A stretch of 64,000 nt of DNA from Protofrankia sp963555925 (GTDB taxonomy: Bacteria > Actinomycetota > Actinomycetes > Frankiales > Frankiaceae). The position numbers and the translations under genes were made by a program. Every line of letters begins with the position of its first letter. Position 1 is the stretch's first letter. Where the stretch lies: contig CAUVXJ010000048.1 in the NCBI GenBank assembly GCA_963555925.1, positions 62,001 to 126,000 of the forward strand, written 5' to 3'. Under the pieces are notes generated by a model. It was not told where the DNA came from, ran no database searches, and saw nothing but the letters and a program-made list of their open reading frames with translations. Shown here in pieces: positions 50,892 to 57,594 of this stretch.

Positions 50892-51542
50892 GTGATTACC
50901 CCGTCGGTCCTTGAAGGAAAAGACGGGCGTCCTGACACAGCGCCGGCACAGGCCGGCCACCGTATCGGAATGCCGTCGCCGAGTGATAGAAGATCAGTTG
51001 GGAAACAGCTGGACGTGGGGAAGGATTGTCGGCGGTGTCGCACCTGGACGCCGAGTCAGAGCCGGATCAAGTGCCAGGAAAAGTATTCCTCGCGATGTTC
51101 GCTGTCAAGGACATACTCGGCGGCCCCCTCCTGGAGATCCACCGGGAACCAGACACGCCCGGCCGTCATCCAGTTGGCCGAAGATCACGCGATCATGGAC
51201 CTTTTCGCGCGCTCGAAGGCCCCATGGGTCGCCGGACGCCGTGGCCACGTACGAGGTATGCCCTCCCCTCCGCCGACCGTCGGTACCGCCGGACCGGACA
51301 CGCGGACCGAGGAGATACCGGAGGGCGTCCACGCTGCCCGCTCCAACCGTGGTCCACGTCACACGGAGACCATAAACGTCATGACGATTAACCGCAAGGG
51401 AACGATGCGGGAAGGTCACGCGCATCGGCCGGCACAGACGCCGGCCCTGCGCGAGGGCACCCTCGCAGGTGACTCCTCATGAGGAATAACGGGCAAGGCG
51501 CCGATTCCATGATCGTCGCCGTGGGTGTCGTGCGGGGCGAGC
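50892..51542. other. Long intergenic region upstream of the ABC importer
   Basis: 651 bp without a convincing gene on either strand. It contains a weak member of the conserved-loop hairpin family at 51186-51211 (stem CACGCG/CGCGCG, loop ATCATGGACCTTTT) and a palindromic operator candidate at 51471-51490. Probably the promoter and leader of the importer operon. Confidence 0.5.
51471..51490. promoter_or_regulatory. Operator candidate, copy 5 (upstream of ABC importer)
   Basis: GACTCCTCATGAGGAATAAC contains the perfect 12-bp palindrome TCCTCATGAGGA and matches the consensus of the sites at 34-38 kb. It lies about 580 bp before the binding-protein gene, so a long leader or another target is possible. 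Confidence 0.5.
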
Positions 51543-51824
51543 TCAGTCCACCGGATGCGTGCGGGAGTCGTTGCCCACCACCAGGAGTCTGCCCGGAGCC
51601 CGTTCGCCGTTGATCAACCAGTAGCCACCGTCACGGTGTAAGCCGACCTGCGCGGGTGGAGCGCACCTGCCGTCGACCCGGTGTGTATCGAATCCGGTGC
51701 TCACCCCGACGAACGTTTCATGACAGCTCGGGCAGTGGGCGGCGTTCAACGCCGTCCAACGGACACTGCATCGCCCACAGCTCAACAGAGTCGGACGGTC
51801 GTAATCGACGTCCCGGCCAGCCAC
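51543..51824 (-). CDS. FDXHR-type putative zinc-binding protein
   Basis: 93 residues. CGRCSVRWTALNAAHCPSCH gives C-x2-C...H-C-x2-C-H zinc ligands, followed by the FDTHR motif (GFDTHRVDGRCAPP). This pattern defines small zinc proteins common in actinobacterial phages and integrated elements. The rest (GYWLINGERAPGRLLV) is unremarkable. A single gene with GC-rich flanks; it may mark an old mobile region at the right border of the catabolic island. Confidence 0.75.
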   Translation of the reverse strand: MAGRDVDYDRPTLLSCGRCSVRWTALNAAHCPSCHETFVGVSTGFDTHRVDGRCAPPAQVGLHRDGGYWLINGERAPGRLLVVGNDSRTHPVD

Positions 51825-51997
51825 TGACTCGCCCCCTCACCCATCCGACATCGCACCCGCCACCGACCATGATGGGGTGGCGGGTGGTCGGTGGTGCGGG
51901 CAGGGGCGGCCAGTCATGCGATGCCTCGCATGATAATGCGAGGCCAACTGGTCGGCCCGGTATCGGCAGGTACCTATCCGCTCCCGTGGACCTGTCC

Positions 51998-52096
51998 CAC
52001 GACACAACCCAACGACACAGCCCAACGACGCAGCCCAACGACGCAGCCCAAGAACGCAGCCGGACGGGCGTGAGTTCACGCCCGTCCGGCTGCGTT
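51998..52096. terminator. Short tandem repeats running into a long near-loopless palindrome
   Basis: Four or five copies of a 10-bp unit close to CCCAACGACR (about 52003-52050) are followed by a 21-bp perfect inverted repeat (52053-52073 with 52076-52096) with only GT between the arms. A likely bidirectional terminator between two minus-strand genes; the palindrome could also extrude as a cruciform. Confidence 0.7.
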
Positions 52097-52171
52097 GTTG
52101 CACACGGCGACCACTGCTGCGAAGCCGTCAGGGCCGGATAACGGGTACCGGTCCGGTCCTGACGGTCGATG

Positions 52172-52678
52172 TCACCCCGGGAACCCACCACCGGCACCGG
52201 CGCCGCCGCCCGTTCCGGTGCCGGACCCAGACCCAGACCCGGACCCGGTAGCGCCGGACAGTGCGTCCGCGGCGCTGGACAGCGCACCACGGGTAAGGTC
52301 CAACGCAGCATGCGTAACATCCTTGGCGGTGTTCTCGCCGCTGCTGCCGGGGTTGGCACCATTGTTGCCGCCGGTACCGGTACCGGTGTCGCCCCCCGAG
52401 GTGGAGCCGACACCTGAGCCGGGGGTGGTGCTGGCGCTGGTAGTGGTTCCACCAGCGCCGGAGACCGCATTCGCGGCGCTGAACAGCGCACCACGGGTGA
52501 TGTCGACAGCAACGCGGGACACGTCGCCGGCTGCCCCGGCTGCCCCGGCTGCCCCGGCGCCCGGGTCGCCGCCGGCGGTGAGGAAGGGAGAGGCGCTGGC
52601 CGGAGTGGCACCCAGGATCGCGGCGAGCACGCCGGTGACGGTGATGACACCGGCACGCCGCAGGGTTCTGGCGGTCAT
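52172..52678 (-). CDS. Small exported Gly/Ser/Thr-rich protein with two internal repeats
   Basis: 168 residues. Signal peptide VITVTGVLAAILGATPASAS. The mature part holds two related 26-residue repeats (DVSRVAVDITRGALFSAANA with VSGAGG, and DVTHAALDLTRGALSSAADA with LSGATG), separated and followed by long Gly/Ser/Thr stretches (GSGSGSGTGTGGG). The repeats look like short amphipathic helices; chaplin motifs are absent. Possibly a cell-surface or wall-associated protein. The ATG at 52678 follows GGGGGCAAGC. Function unknown. Confidence 0.65.
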   Translation of the reverse strand: MTARTLRRAGVITVTGVLAAILGATPASASPFLTAGGDPGAGAAGAAGAAGDVSRVAVDITRGALFSAANAVSGAGGTTTSASTTPGSGVGSTSGGDTGTGTGGNNGANPGSSGENTAKDVTHAALDLTRGALSSAADALSGATGSGSGSGSGTGTGGGAGAGGGFPG

Positions 52679-52918
52679 GCTTGCCCCCAGCAGATATCCG
52701 TAGTGGACGTTTCCCTGGAACCGTAAGCCGTCGCACGGCGTCGAGACGTCACATACCGGGCACTGTGGTAATGGTTTCATCACAGGGGAAGAAGACGCCT
52801 GCATCTCCATCGGGTCGGGCGAGGCTCCCCGGGACTGGCGCGGTCGAAGTCGGGGAATACCTCGGTCAGCCACCGACCATCGCCATGGCGCGGCGGCATC
52901 GGACACAGGGAGGCCACG
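52679..52918. other. Divergent intergenic region
   Basis: 240 bp between the exported repeat protein (-) and the HdeD-like gene (+). It presumably contains both promoters. No operator or RNA element recognised. Confidence 0.4.
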
Positions 52919-53485
52919 ATGTCCAGGACAGCGACGGAGCATCGAGTGTACGGCGACGCCGCCGGTGCCGTGTGGGCCGTTCTCCTTGTACTGGGCATCG
53001 CCGTCACGGCGCTCGGCGCCGTGCTCGTCGCGAACCCGTCCGACTCGGCGAGCACGCTGGCGATTCTGGTCGGGTTGGCGCTGGTGCTCGCCGGTATCAC
53101 CGAGGTGCTCGCGGCGGGACGCGCGCCGGAGCCTGCCAGGGCGGCCGTGTTCGGCGTTCTGCTGGTCCTGGGCGGAATCGTGGCATTGGCGTGGCCTGAT
53201 GTGACGCTCTGGACGCTAGCAGTGATCGTCGGAGTGTCCCTCGTGATAGCCGGGTTCATTCGGCTGATCATCGCCTCAGCCGCTCCGGCGGACGACCCCG
53301 GGCGTGGGCGAGCCGTCGCGGCCGGCATCCTGTGCGTGATCGCCGGCATCGTGGCGATGTCCTGGCCGTCGGCGACCGTGTTCGTCCTGGCCGTGGTCTT
53401 CGGCATCTGGCTGATCGTCCACGGGGTCACACAGATCATCCTTGCGCTGAGCCTTCGCCGGGCGCTGGCGGCCACCGCCCCCTGA
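52919..53485 (+). CDS. HdeD-family (DUF308) membrane protein
   Basis: 188 residues, six membrane helices in three pairs: VWAVLLVLGIAVTALGAVLV, LAILVGLALVLAGITEVLAA, VFGVLLVLGGIVALAWPDVT, LAVIVGVSLVIAGFIRLII, GILCVIAGIVAMSWPSATVF and VVFGIWLIVHGVTQIILAL. Each pair carries the HdeD-type GIxxLxxP turn. Relatives protect against acid or membrane stress; the biochemical role is unknown. The ATG at 52919 has GGGAGG upstream. Single gene; the degenerate region starts after it. Confidence 0.85.
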   Translation: MSRTATEHRVYGDAAGAVWAVLLVLGIAVTALGAVLVANPSDSASTLAILVGLALVLAGITEVLAAGRAPEPARAAVFGVLLVLGGIVALAWPDVTLWTLAVIVGVSLVIAGFIRLIIASAAPADDPGRGRAVAAGILCVIAGIVAMSWPSATVFVLAVVFGIWLIVHGVTQIILALSLRRALAATAP

Positions 53486-53684
53486 TGGCGGATCTCCCGC
53501 ACTGAGAACCGCCTCCACCGGCGGTCCGCACTGAATCGGCACGACCGGCGGCGGGTGGGCGGACAGGCCACTCGGCCTTGTTCGCCATCGATCCGAGCCG
53601 CCCATCGAGCGCCATCGGCTGGAGTCCCTGCCGGGAAAGCGCCGCGTCTTGAGGCTACACGTCCCCGAACAGCCACTGGTCGAC

Positions 53685-53759
53685 ATGGCCGAACTGACCG
53701 ACGCCGACCTGGACACCGTCTCGGCGGGCGTCGTGGTCATTCTCATCATCATCGCGTGA
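53685..53759 (+). CDS. Candidate RiPP precursor with double-Gly-like leader (24+ aa)
   Basis: The open frame ends MAELTDADLDTVSAG followed by VVVILIIIA and a stop. ELTDADLDTVSAG fits the leader signature of ribosomal peptides cut after a double-glycine-type site (ELxxxELxxVxGG), with SAG for GG; the nine residues behind it would be a purely hydrophobic core. The ATG has no clear ribosome site; a TTG at 53649 (GGGAAAG upstream) would lengthen the leader by 12 residues. A YcaO fragment lies 130 bp downstream, supporting a RiPP locus relic. Confidence 0.45.
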   Translation: MAELTDADLDTVSAGVVVILIIIA

Positions 53760-53892
53760 CGGTCATCCCGACGAGTTCCTAGCCGAACAGCAGCCAGCCC
53801 GACCCCTGCCTGGTCGCAACGGCAACGGCAACGGCCGGGCCACGACCGGAGTCTCGAAGACGTGCCGGGCTCGCCGCAACCGGTGTCCCGGT

Positions 53893-54198
53893 GAGCATCG
53901 GCAGCCACGGCTGGTCGCGATCTCGGGCGCCCGTGACGACGTGGATGTGGACATCTACCGGTCGCTCGATCCCCTGGCCAAACCGCCGCCCGAACACGAT
54001 CAGCTGTTGGTCGACGTCCGGGCGCCAGTCGCCGACCCTCCGACCGTGGACGACGCCGTCCGGGTCTGCGCCGAGAAAATCTTCCAGCACACCGGGGTCG
54101 AACCGTTCGCCGTCGACCGCACCCACCCGGATATCGGGATTTCGGTCAGCAAGGTCTTCGCTCGGTCCTTCCTGGCCGGGTTGAACTGGCCGAAGTAG
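53893..54198 (+). pseudogene. YcaO-domain fragment (C-terminal part)
   Basis: The frame reads EHRQPRLVAISGARDDVDVD then IYRSL, with VRVCAEKIFQHTGVEPFAVD and RTHPDIGISVSKVFARS before a stop. QxRLxxISGARDD and VxxxTxPDIGIPVxKV are the closing motifs of YcaO enzymes, which form azolines or thioamides on RiPP precursors using ATP. Everything N-terminal is missing or out of frame, and the 3' end runs into group II intron sequence (from about 54165). Broken gene. Confidence 0.65.
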
Positions 54199-54600
54199 CG
54201 GGCGGTGACCCATTTTCGGCCTTTCCTGGGATGCCTGCGGCAAGCCCATTTGTAAAGGTGCTGCCACAGGTGCTCGTCCAGGCTCTGGTACGACTTCTTC
54301 GATACCCTTGACCGGTAGTAGCTCACCTGGCCTCGGATGATCGGGTTCATGGTGACGATCACCTCGATCGGGTTCGCGCCGCGCAGGCTACGCAGTGTCG
54401 CGGCGTTCCTCCGCCGGATCTTCTTGACCGCGTCACGGCTGGGTCTGGTGAGGACCTTCGTGCCGCCACGGACGTGGTAGCGGCGGATGTTAAACGACAG
54501 GAAGTCGAATCCGCCGTCGATGCGACGGATTGCGGTCTTCTCCTGGTTCAGGGCCAGCCCCCGGTCTTTCAGCCACAGGTCGACCCGCTCAGCCGGCCGG
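54190..54600 (-). pseudogene. Group II intron reverse transcriptase/maturase fragment
   Basis: WLKDRGLALNQEKTAIRRID, GGFDFLSFNIRRYHVRGGTK, NPIIRGQVSYYRSRVSKKSY, DEHLWQHLYKWACRRHPRKG and VTARYFGQFNPARKD are the thumb/maturase (X) part of bacterial group II intron proteins. The RT palm with the YADD motif is absent, and similarity stops after FNPARKD before the expected WVFGD-type end. Truncated on both sides; no intron RNA domains V/VI were identified. Confidence 0.85.
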
Positions 54601-54629
54601 CCATGGCCTGACCCTCCTGCTCGGCGTCG

Positions 54630-55005
54630 GCGGTGCCGGCGTCCGCGTGCAGGTGGGCGAGAGTCCGGCCACACAGGCGGCGACCAACGCGTCCGGGTCC
54701 AGCCTCATGAGCACCCACCGGATCGTCTTCTCCGACGGCAGCAGCACGGCACCATCGAACGGGTCCACCCAGGCGCCCAGTCGCAGCAGTTGGCTACGGG
54801 TACAGGCTGCGGCTCACTGCCCGGCGGCGTCCAGCGACTCGAACCCCGGAACCATGAATGCCGACAAGATCACCGCCAGGACGTAGCCCAGCGGGTGGCG
54901 CCGCCACCGGGTTCTGCGGGGATCGGGCAAGCCGTTGAGGACCGCGAACAGGTCCCGAGTGTCAGGTTCGGTGTTCTGGACCTGGACAGGCGAAGATGCA
55001 GACAC
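54630..55005 (-). pseudogene. ISAs1-family transposase N-terminal remnant
   Basis: DTRDLFAVLNGLPDPRRTRW and RHPLGYVLAVILSAF are the N-terminal DDE_Tnp_1-associated domain of ISAs1/H-repeat transposases. A stop then interrupts (GQ-TGA), and the reading resumes in the next frame as LLRLGAWVDPF then LLPSEKTIRWVLMRLDPDAL, also typical of the family. The DDE catalytic region is absent. It is joined to the intron fragment at about 54,610. Confidence 0.8.
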
Positions 55006-55126
55006 GGGCGCGACCCCCGATCATCGTTTGGATTCGACACCCTTGATCTTTTGTGAGGTTGTGCCCGCCTCCTGCCACCCCCGCCGAAACCGGCCAACCC
55101 GTCATCAACTACCCAGACATCGCAGA

Positions 55127-55376
55127 TCACCACGCAAGTTCGCTACGCCGGGGCCCTGGATCCTTGGCGTGCTCGGCGAGCGTCCACCCGTTCGTACGCT
55201 CGTTCTTCGACAACAGCCCGTCCAAGTAGGCCCACGCCTGCGCCCTCGGCTGGTCGCCGGGGAATACAGTGCGCGACACGACCGAACAGCTCGGCAAGCC
55301 CAGCCTCCCATTCCGCGACGTCACCCAGGGTTACGCTGTCAGTCGCGGCCACCGCATCTGCGTCGTTTTTCTTCAC
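55127..55376 (-). pseudogene. IS701-like transposase N-terminal remnant, frameshifted
   Basis: One frame reads TLGDVAEWEAGLAELFGRVA, the next continues PRAQAWAYLDGLLSKNERTN then GWTLAEHAKDPGPRRSELAW. Together they match the start of IS701-family transposases (W-x-L-x-FxxRIAxRF...ARAYLRGLL...NGWxLAE). A frameshift near 55,290 and loss of everything downstream show it is dead. Confidence 0.75.
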
Positions 55377-55467
55377 ACAGTCGAGGAATCACGCGATGGC
55401 CGCCCGCGCATCGCGCCACGCCGACGATCCGGAAAGAGACCACACGGCGATCACTGTGGCTGTGGTA

Positions 55468-55926
55468 CTAAGAGGATGTGGATATAGGTTTCTCTTCGTG
55501 GTATTCAATGTGAACTATCTTGAATATGGGACTGCCGGAGAAACTGTCTACTTCAAAATGAAGCTTAATGGCGAAGCTGCCGTCGGCCTGCTCGACCGGT
55601 TCGAATCTCGGCTCGACCCGATAGGTTATTTCGCCATTTTCAACCCGGACTCCGGGCAGGAAGTCGACCGGCCTTTTCGCGAAGGATGGGGAAACCCAAT
55701 CAAACGCGCCAGTTCGATCTACGATTATTTCTATGGGCGGGCCTTTCGGGGAAACAAGGACGCGCCCTAGATCGGTTCTGATTACGTTTTGTGGTTCGCG
55801 GACTGTGGCGGAGGCTGACGTGACAGCTGCTGAAGTAACAGAGGTTCCCGTGCCCGCCGTCCCGCATGCCGTCAGCGCGGTTAATGCCAAGACGGGCGAG
55901 AAGAGGAGAATTTTTCGCATTCGCAC
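55468..55926 (-). CDS. Putative lipoprotein in a lower-GC island
   Basis: 152 residues. Signal ILLFSPVLALTALTACGTAG with lipobox LTAC, then a domain with IRTDLGRVLVSPKGPPIEII, VDRTGAFDWVSPSFAKRPVD, PGVRVENGEITYRVEPRFEP and AIKLHFEVDSFSGSPIFKIV; beta-rich, no family recognised. Codon use is clearly less GC-biased than neighbouring genes (many A/T third positions), suggesting recent acquisition or relaxed selection. GTG at 55926 or ATG at 55920 as start. Flanked by dead IS pieces on one side and an intact MITE on the other. Confidence 0.7.
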   Translation of the reverse strand: MRMRKILLFSPVLALTALTACGTAGTGTSVTSAAVTSASATVREPQNVIRTDLGRVLVSPKGPPIEIIVDRTGAFDWVSPSFAKRPVDFLPGVRVENGEITYRVEPRFEPVEQADGSFAIKLHFEVDSFSGSPIFKIVHIEYHEEKPISTSS

Positions 55927-56026
55927 GATGGTCTAAGATCTCCAAGTCGTTTGTCGATGCCACGTTTTGCATCTGACTGCTCACGTTAGCACACACAAGG
56001 GCCCGTCCATAACTGTCCTGTTTTAA

Positions 56027-56187
56027 GAGTGCCCGGCAATAGGGGCGTGGATCAAGGAGCGGGGCTGGGGTGCGTACATCGCGAGGCGGCGGAGGGAGAC
56101 ACCGGAGGTTGTGGGTGTCGACCGACGACAACGTGGCGAGGTGCGTGCCCCAGCCCCGCGACGCCGCGTCCCTATTGCCGGTCGCTC
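56027..56187 (+). mobile_element. Complete 161-bp MITE with IS5-like ends
   Basis: Terminal inverted repeats GAGTGCCCGGCAATAGGGGC and, at the other end, the complement of GAGCGACCGGCAATAGGGAC, flanked on both sides by TAA (56024-56026, 56188-56190). The GAG ends and a 3-bp TNA target duplication are those of IS5-family elements of the IS427/IS1031 type. No open frame inside, so it depends on a transposase elsewhere. Five more partial copies lie in this window. Confidence 0.85.
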
Positions 56188-56190
56188 TAA

Positions 56191-56451
56191 ACCTCGGTAG
56201 CTGTCAAATGTGGTATGGACGCTGTTTCCAGTGCCGCTGAGCCTTTTCGAGTAACCGCCTGTTGCGTTGAATGATCAGGTGGTCCGGTCGTGTTCGACGC
56301 GTAGGATTACCAGGGCCTCAGCAAGATCGCTCTACGTAGCGATATCTCACGCTTGATTCCGCCACGCACAATCGTCAGGCGAGAAGGCGCCCCTCGGGTG
56401 CGGACGGCACGAAACTCTGCCGTGCATGACAGTTCCGACAGCCCCGGACTG
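56191..56451. other. Intergenic region
   Basis: 261 bp between the MITE and the decayed lipoprotein gene. No gene or element recognised; mixed base composition suggests old insertion debris. Confidence 0.35.
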
Positions 56452-56919
56452 TCATGCGGATGCGCTCAGCGCGGTGGCCGCGTCGTTGAGACCAAGCACC
56501 GTCACCGGTACGGTGACGGAGTCCGGTACGCGCACCAAGAAAATCTGGGTCCGCGAAACAATGATTTTCTTGCCGGTCACGGCCTCGTGGTGCCCGGTGG
56601 CAATCACGTCAGGACTGCTGGCGGACAGCGTCGCGGCTGGTGGGCCGGTCGGGGTCGGTGTCACGGAGTCCGCCGAGTACAGGGCCACGAACGCCAGGGT
56701 CGCGTCGCCCGATCGAGCCGCGCACAGGGAGGGCGCGGTTTCCTGACCGGCGAGCGCCGCCAGATCCCCTGCGCTGGAGGCCTGCGAGTCCACCCGGTCG
56801 AACTCCGCCAGAACAGCCCGCGCAGCAGACGCACCAAAGGCAGGCACGCCGGTGGACGGCGTCGACACCGCCGGGCTCGCCGTGTCGTTTCCGCAGCTGG
56901 CAAGGATCCAGCCGATCAT
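56452..56919 (-). CDS. Putative lipoprotein with shortened signal
   Basis: 155 residues. MIGWILASCGNDTASPAVST has a lipobox-like ILASC only eight residues from the start, too short for a normal signal, with a stop just upstream in the same frame. The rest (VLAEFDRVDSQASSAGDLAA, FVALYSADSVTPTPTGPPAA, TGKKIIVSRTQIFLVRVPDS) is plausible exported protein. Either the gene has lost its 5' end through a frameshift or it is degenerating, like its neighbours. Function unknown. Confidence 0.5.
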   Translation of the reverse strand: MIGWILASCGNDTASPAVSTPSTGVPAFGASAARAVLAEFDRVDSQASSAGDLAALAGQETAPSLCAARSGDATLAFVALYSADSVTPTPTGPPAATLSASSPDVIATGHHEAVTGKKIIVSRTQIFLVRVPDSVTVPVTVLGLNDAATALSASA

Positions 56920-57156
56920 CGGTAGACGTCATCGGGTCGGTGACGATTACACGGCGACCTGTGGAGATCGCGACCCGCGCCACGCAATGTCTCAACAGAT
57001 TCACGGGATTGCCGAGTACACCCAACCCGCGCATGCGACGCTGAAGCATGTCTGCACTGACACAGAGTTGCCGCACTGTCCGGGGAGAAGCACAGACGTC
57101 GTGCGAAAGGCCTTCGGATCAACACCACAAGAATCACAGCACACTGGTGGAACGGA

Positions 57157-57483
57157 TCTGTCCGGCGTCATCACCCTGGCCGCGATCGACAATGACCGCA
57201 TGCTGCTGGAGGGACTGCGCTCCTGGCTCGCCTCGCAGCCGGATCTCGACCTGGTACGGACGTCGGCGACCGTGCCCGAATATCAGCCGAGGCTGTCCTC
57301 TCAGGAACAGGCCGTGCTGGTCGCCTATGCCACCGGGAGCACTCTGCAGGCCGCAGCCCGGCGCGCCGGGGGGTCACCTATGGCACCGCCCGCGTCTACC
57401 TGCAGCGGGTGAAACGCACGTACAACGAGGCCGGCCGTCCCACCTACACCACGCTCGACCTCGCCGCCCGCCCCTCCTCCGGG
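57157..57483 (+). pseudogene. LuxR-type response regulator, internally deleted and frameshifted
   Basis: LSGVITLAAIDNDRMLLEGL then RSWLASQPDLDLVRTSATV is the start of a receiver domain. It is joined directly to PRLSSQEQAVLVAYATGSTL then QAAARRAG, the start of an output HTH, without the phosphoacceptor and switch regions. A frameshift in the G-run near 57,369 follows; the correct reading continues VTYGTARVYLQRVKRTYNEA then GRPTYTTLDLAAR in another frame. Two independent lesions show a dead gene. Confidence 0.75.
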
Positions 57484-57535
57484 AAGCCCACCTCGCGGTG
57501 GACCGCTCAGCCGACGGCTAGGGGGCATGGCCGGG

Positions 57536-57585
57536 CCTGTGGGAGTCCCGGTTCGGTAGAACTGCCGAACCGGGACTCCCACAGG
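57536..57585. terminator. 21-bp perfect terminator hairpin
   Basis: Arms 57536-57556 (CCTGTGGGAGTCCCGGTTCG, last G paired too) and 57565-57585 are perfectly complementary around an 8-nt loop TAGAACTG. It lies 10 bp beyond the stop of the minus-strand short-chain dehydrogenase and also after the dead regulator (+). Confidence 0.9.
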
Positions 57586-57594
57586 TCGTCGCCA

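Noticed and set aside
50990..51020. Possible fifth dyad promoter (AGAAGATCAGTTGGGAAACA)
   Set aside because: The GATCA part is similar, but the GTCAACA dyad is missing at the required distance.
53891..54184. Alternative plus-strand frame beside the YcaO fragment
   Set aside because: The YcaO motifs are in the neighbouring frame; this one is Trp/Ser/Arg-rich noise.
55396..55770. Plus-strand open frame opposite the lower-GC lipoprotein gene
   Set aside because: The minus strand has a clear lipoprotein signal and start; the plus frame starts inside IS701 debris.
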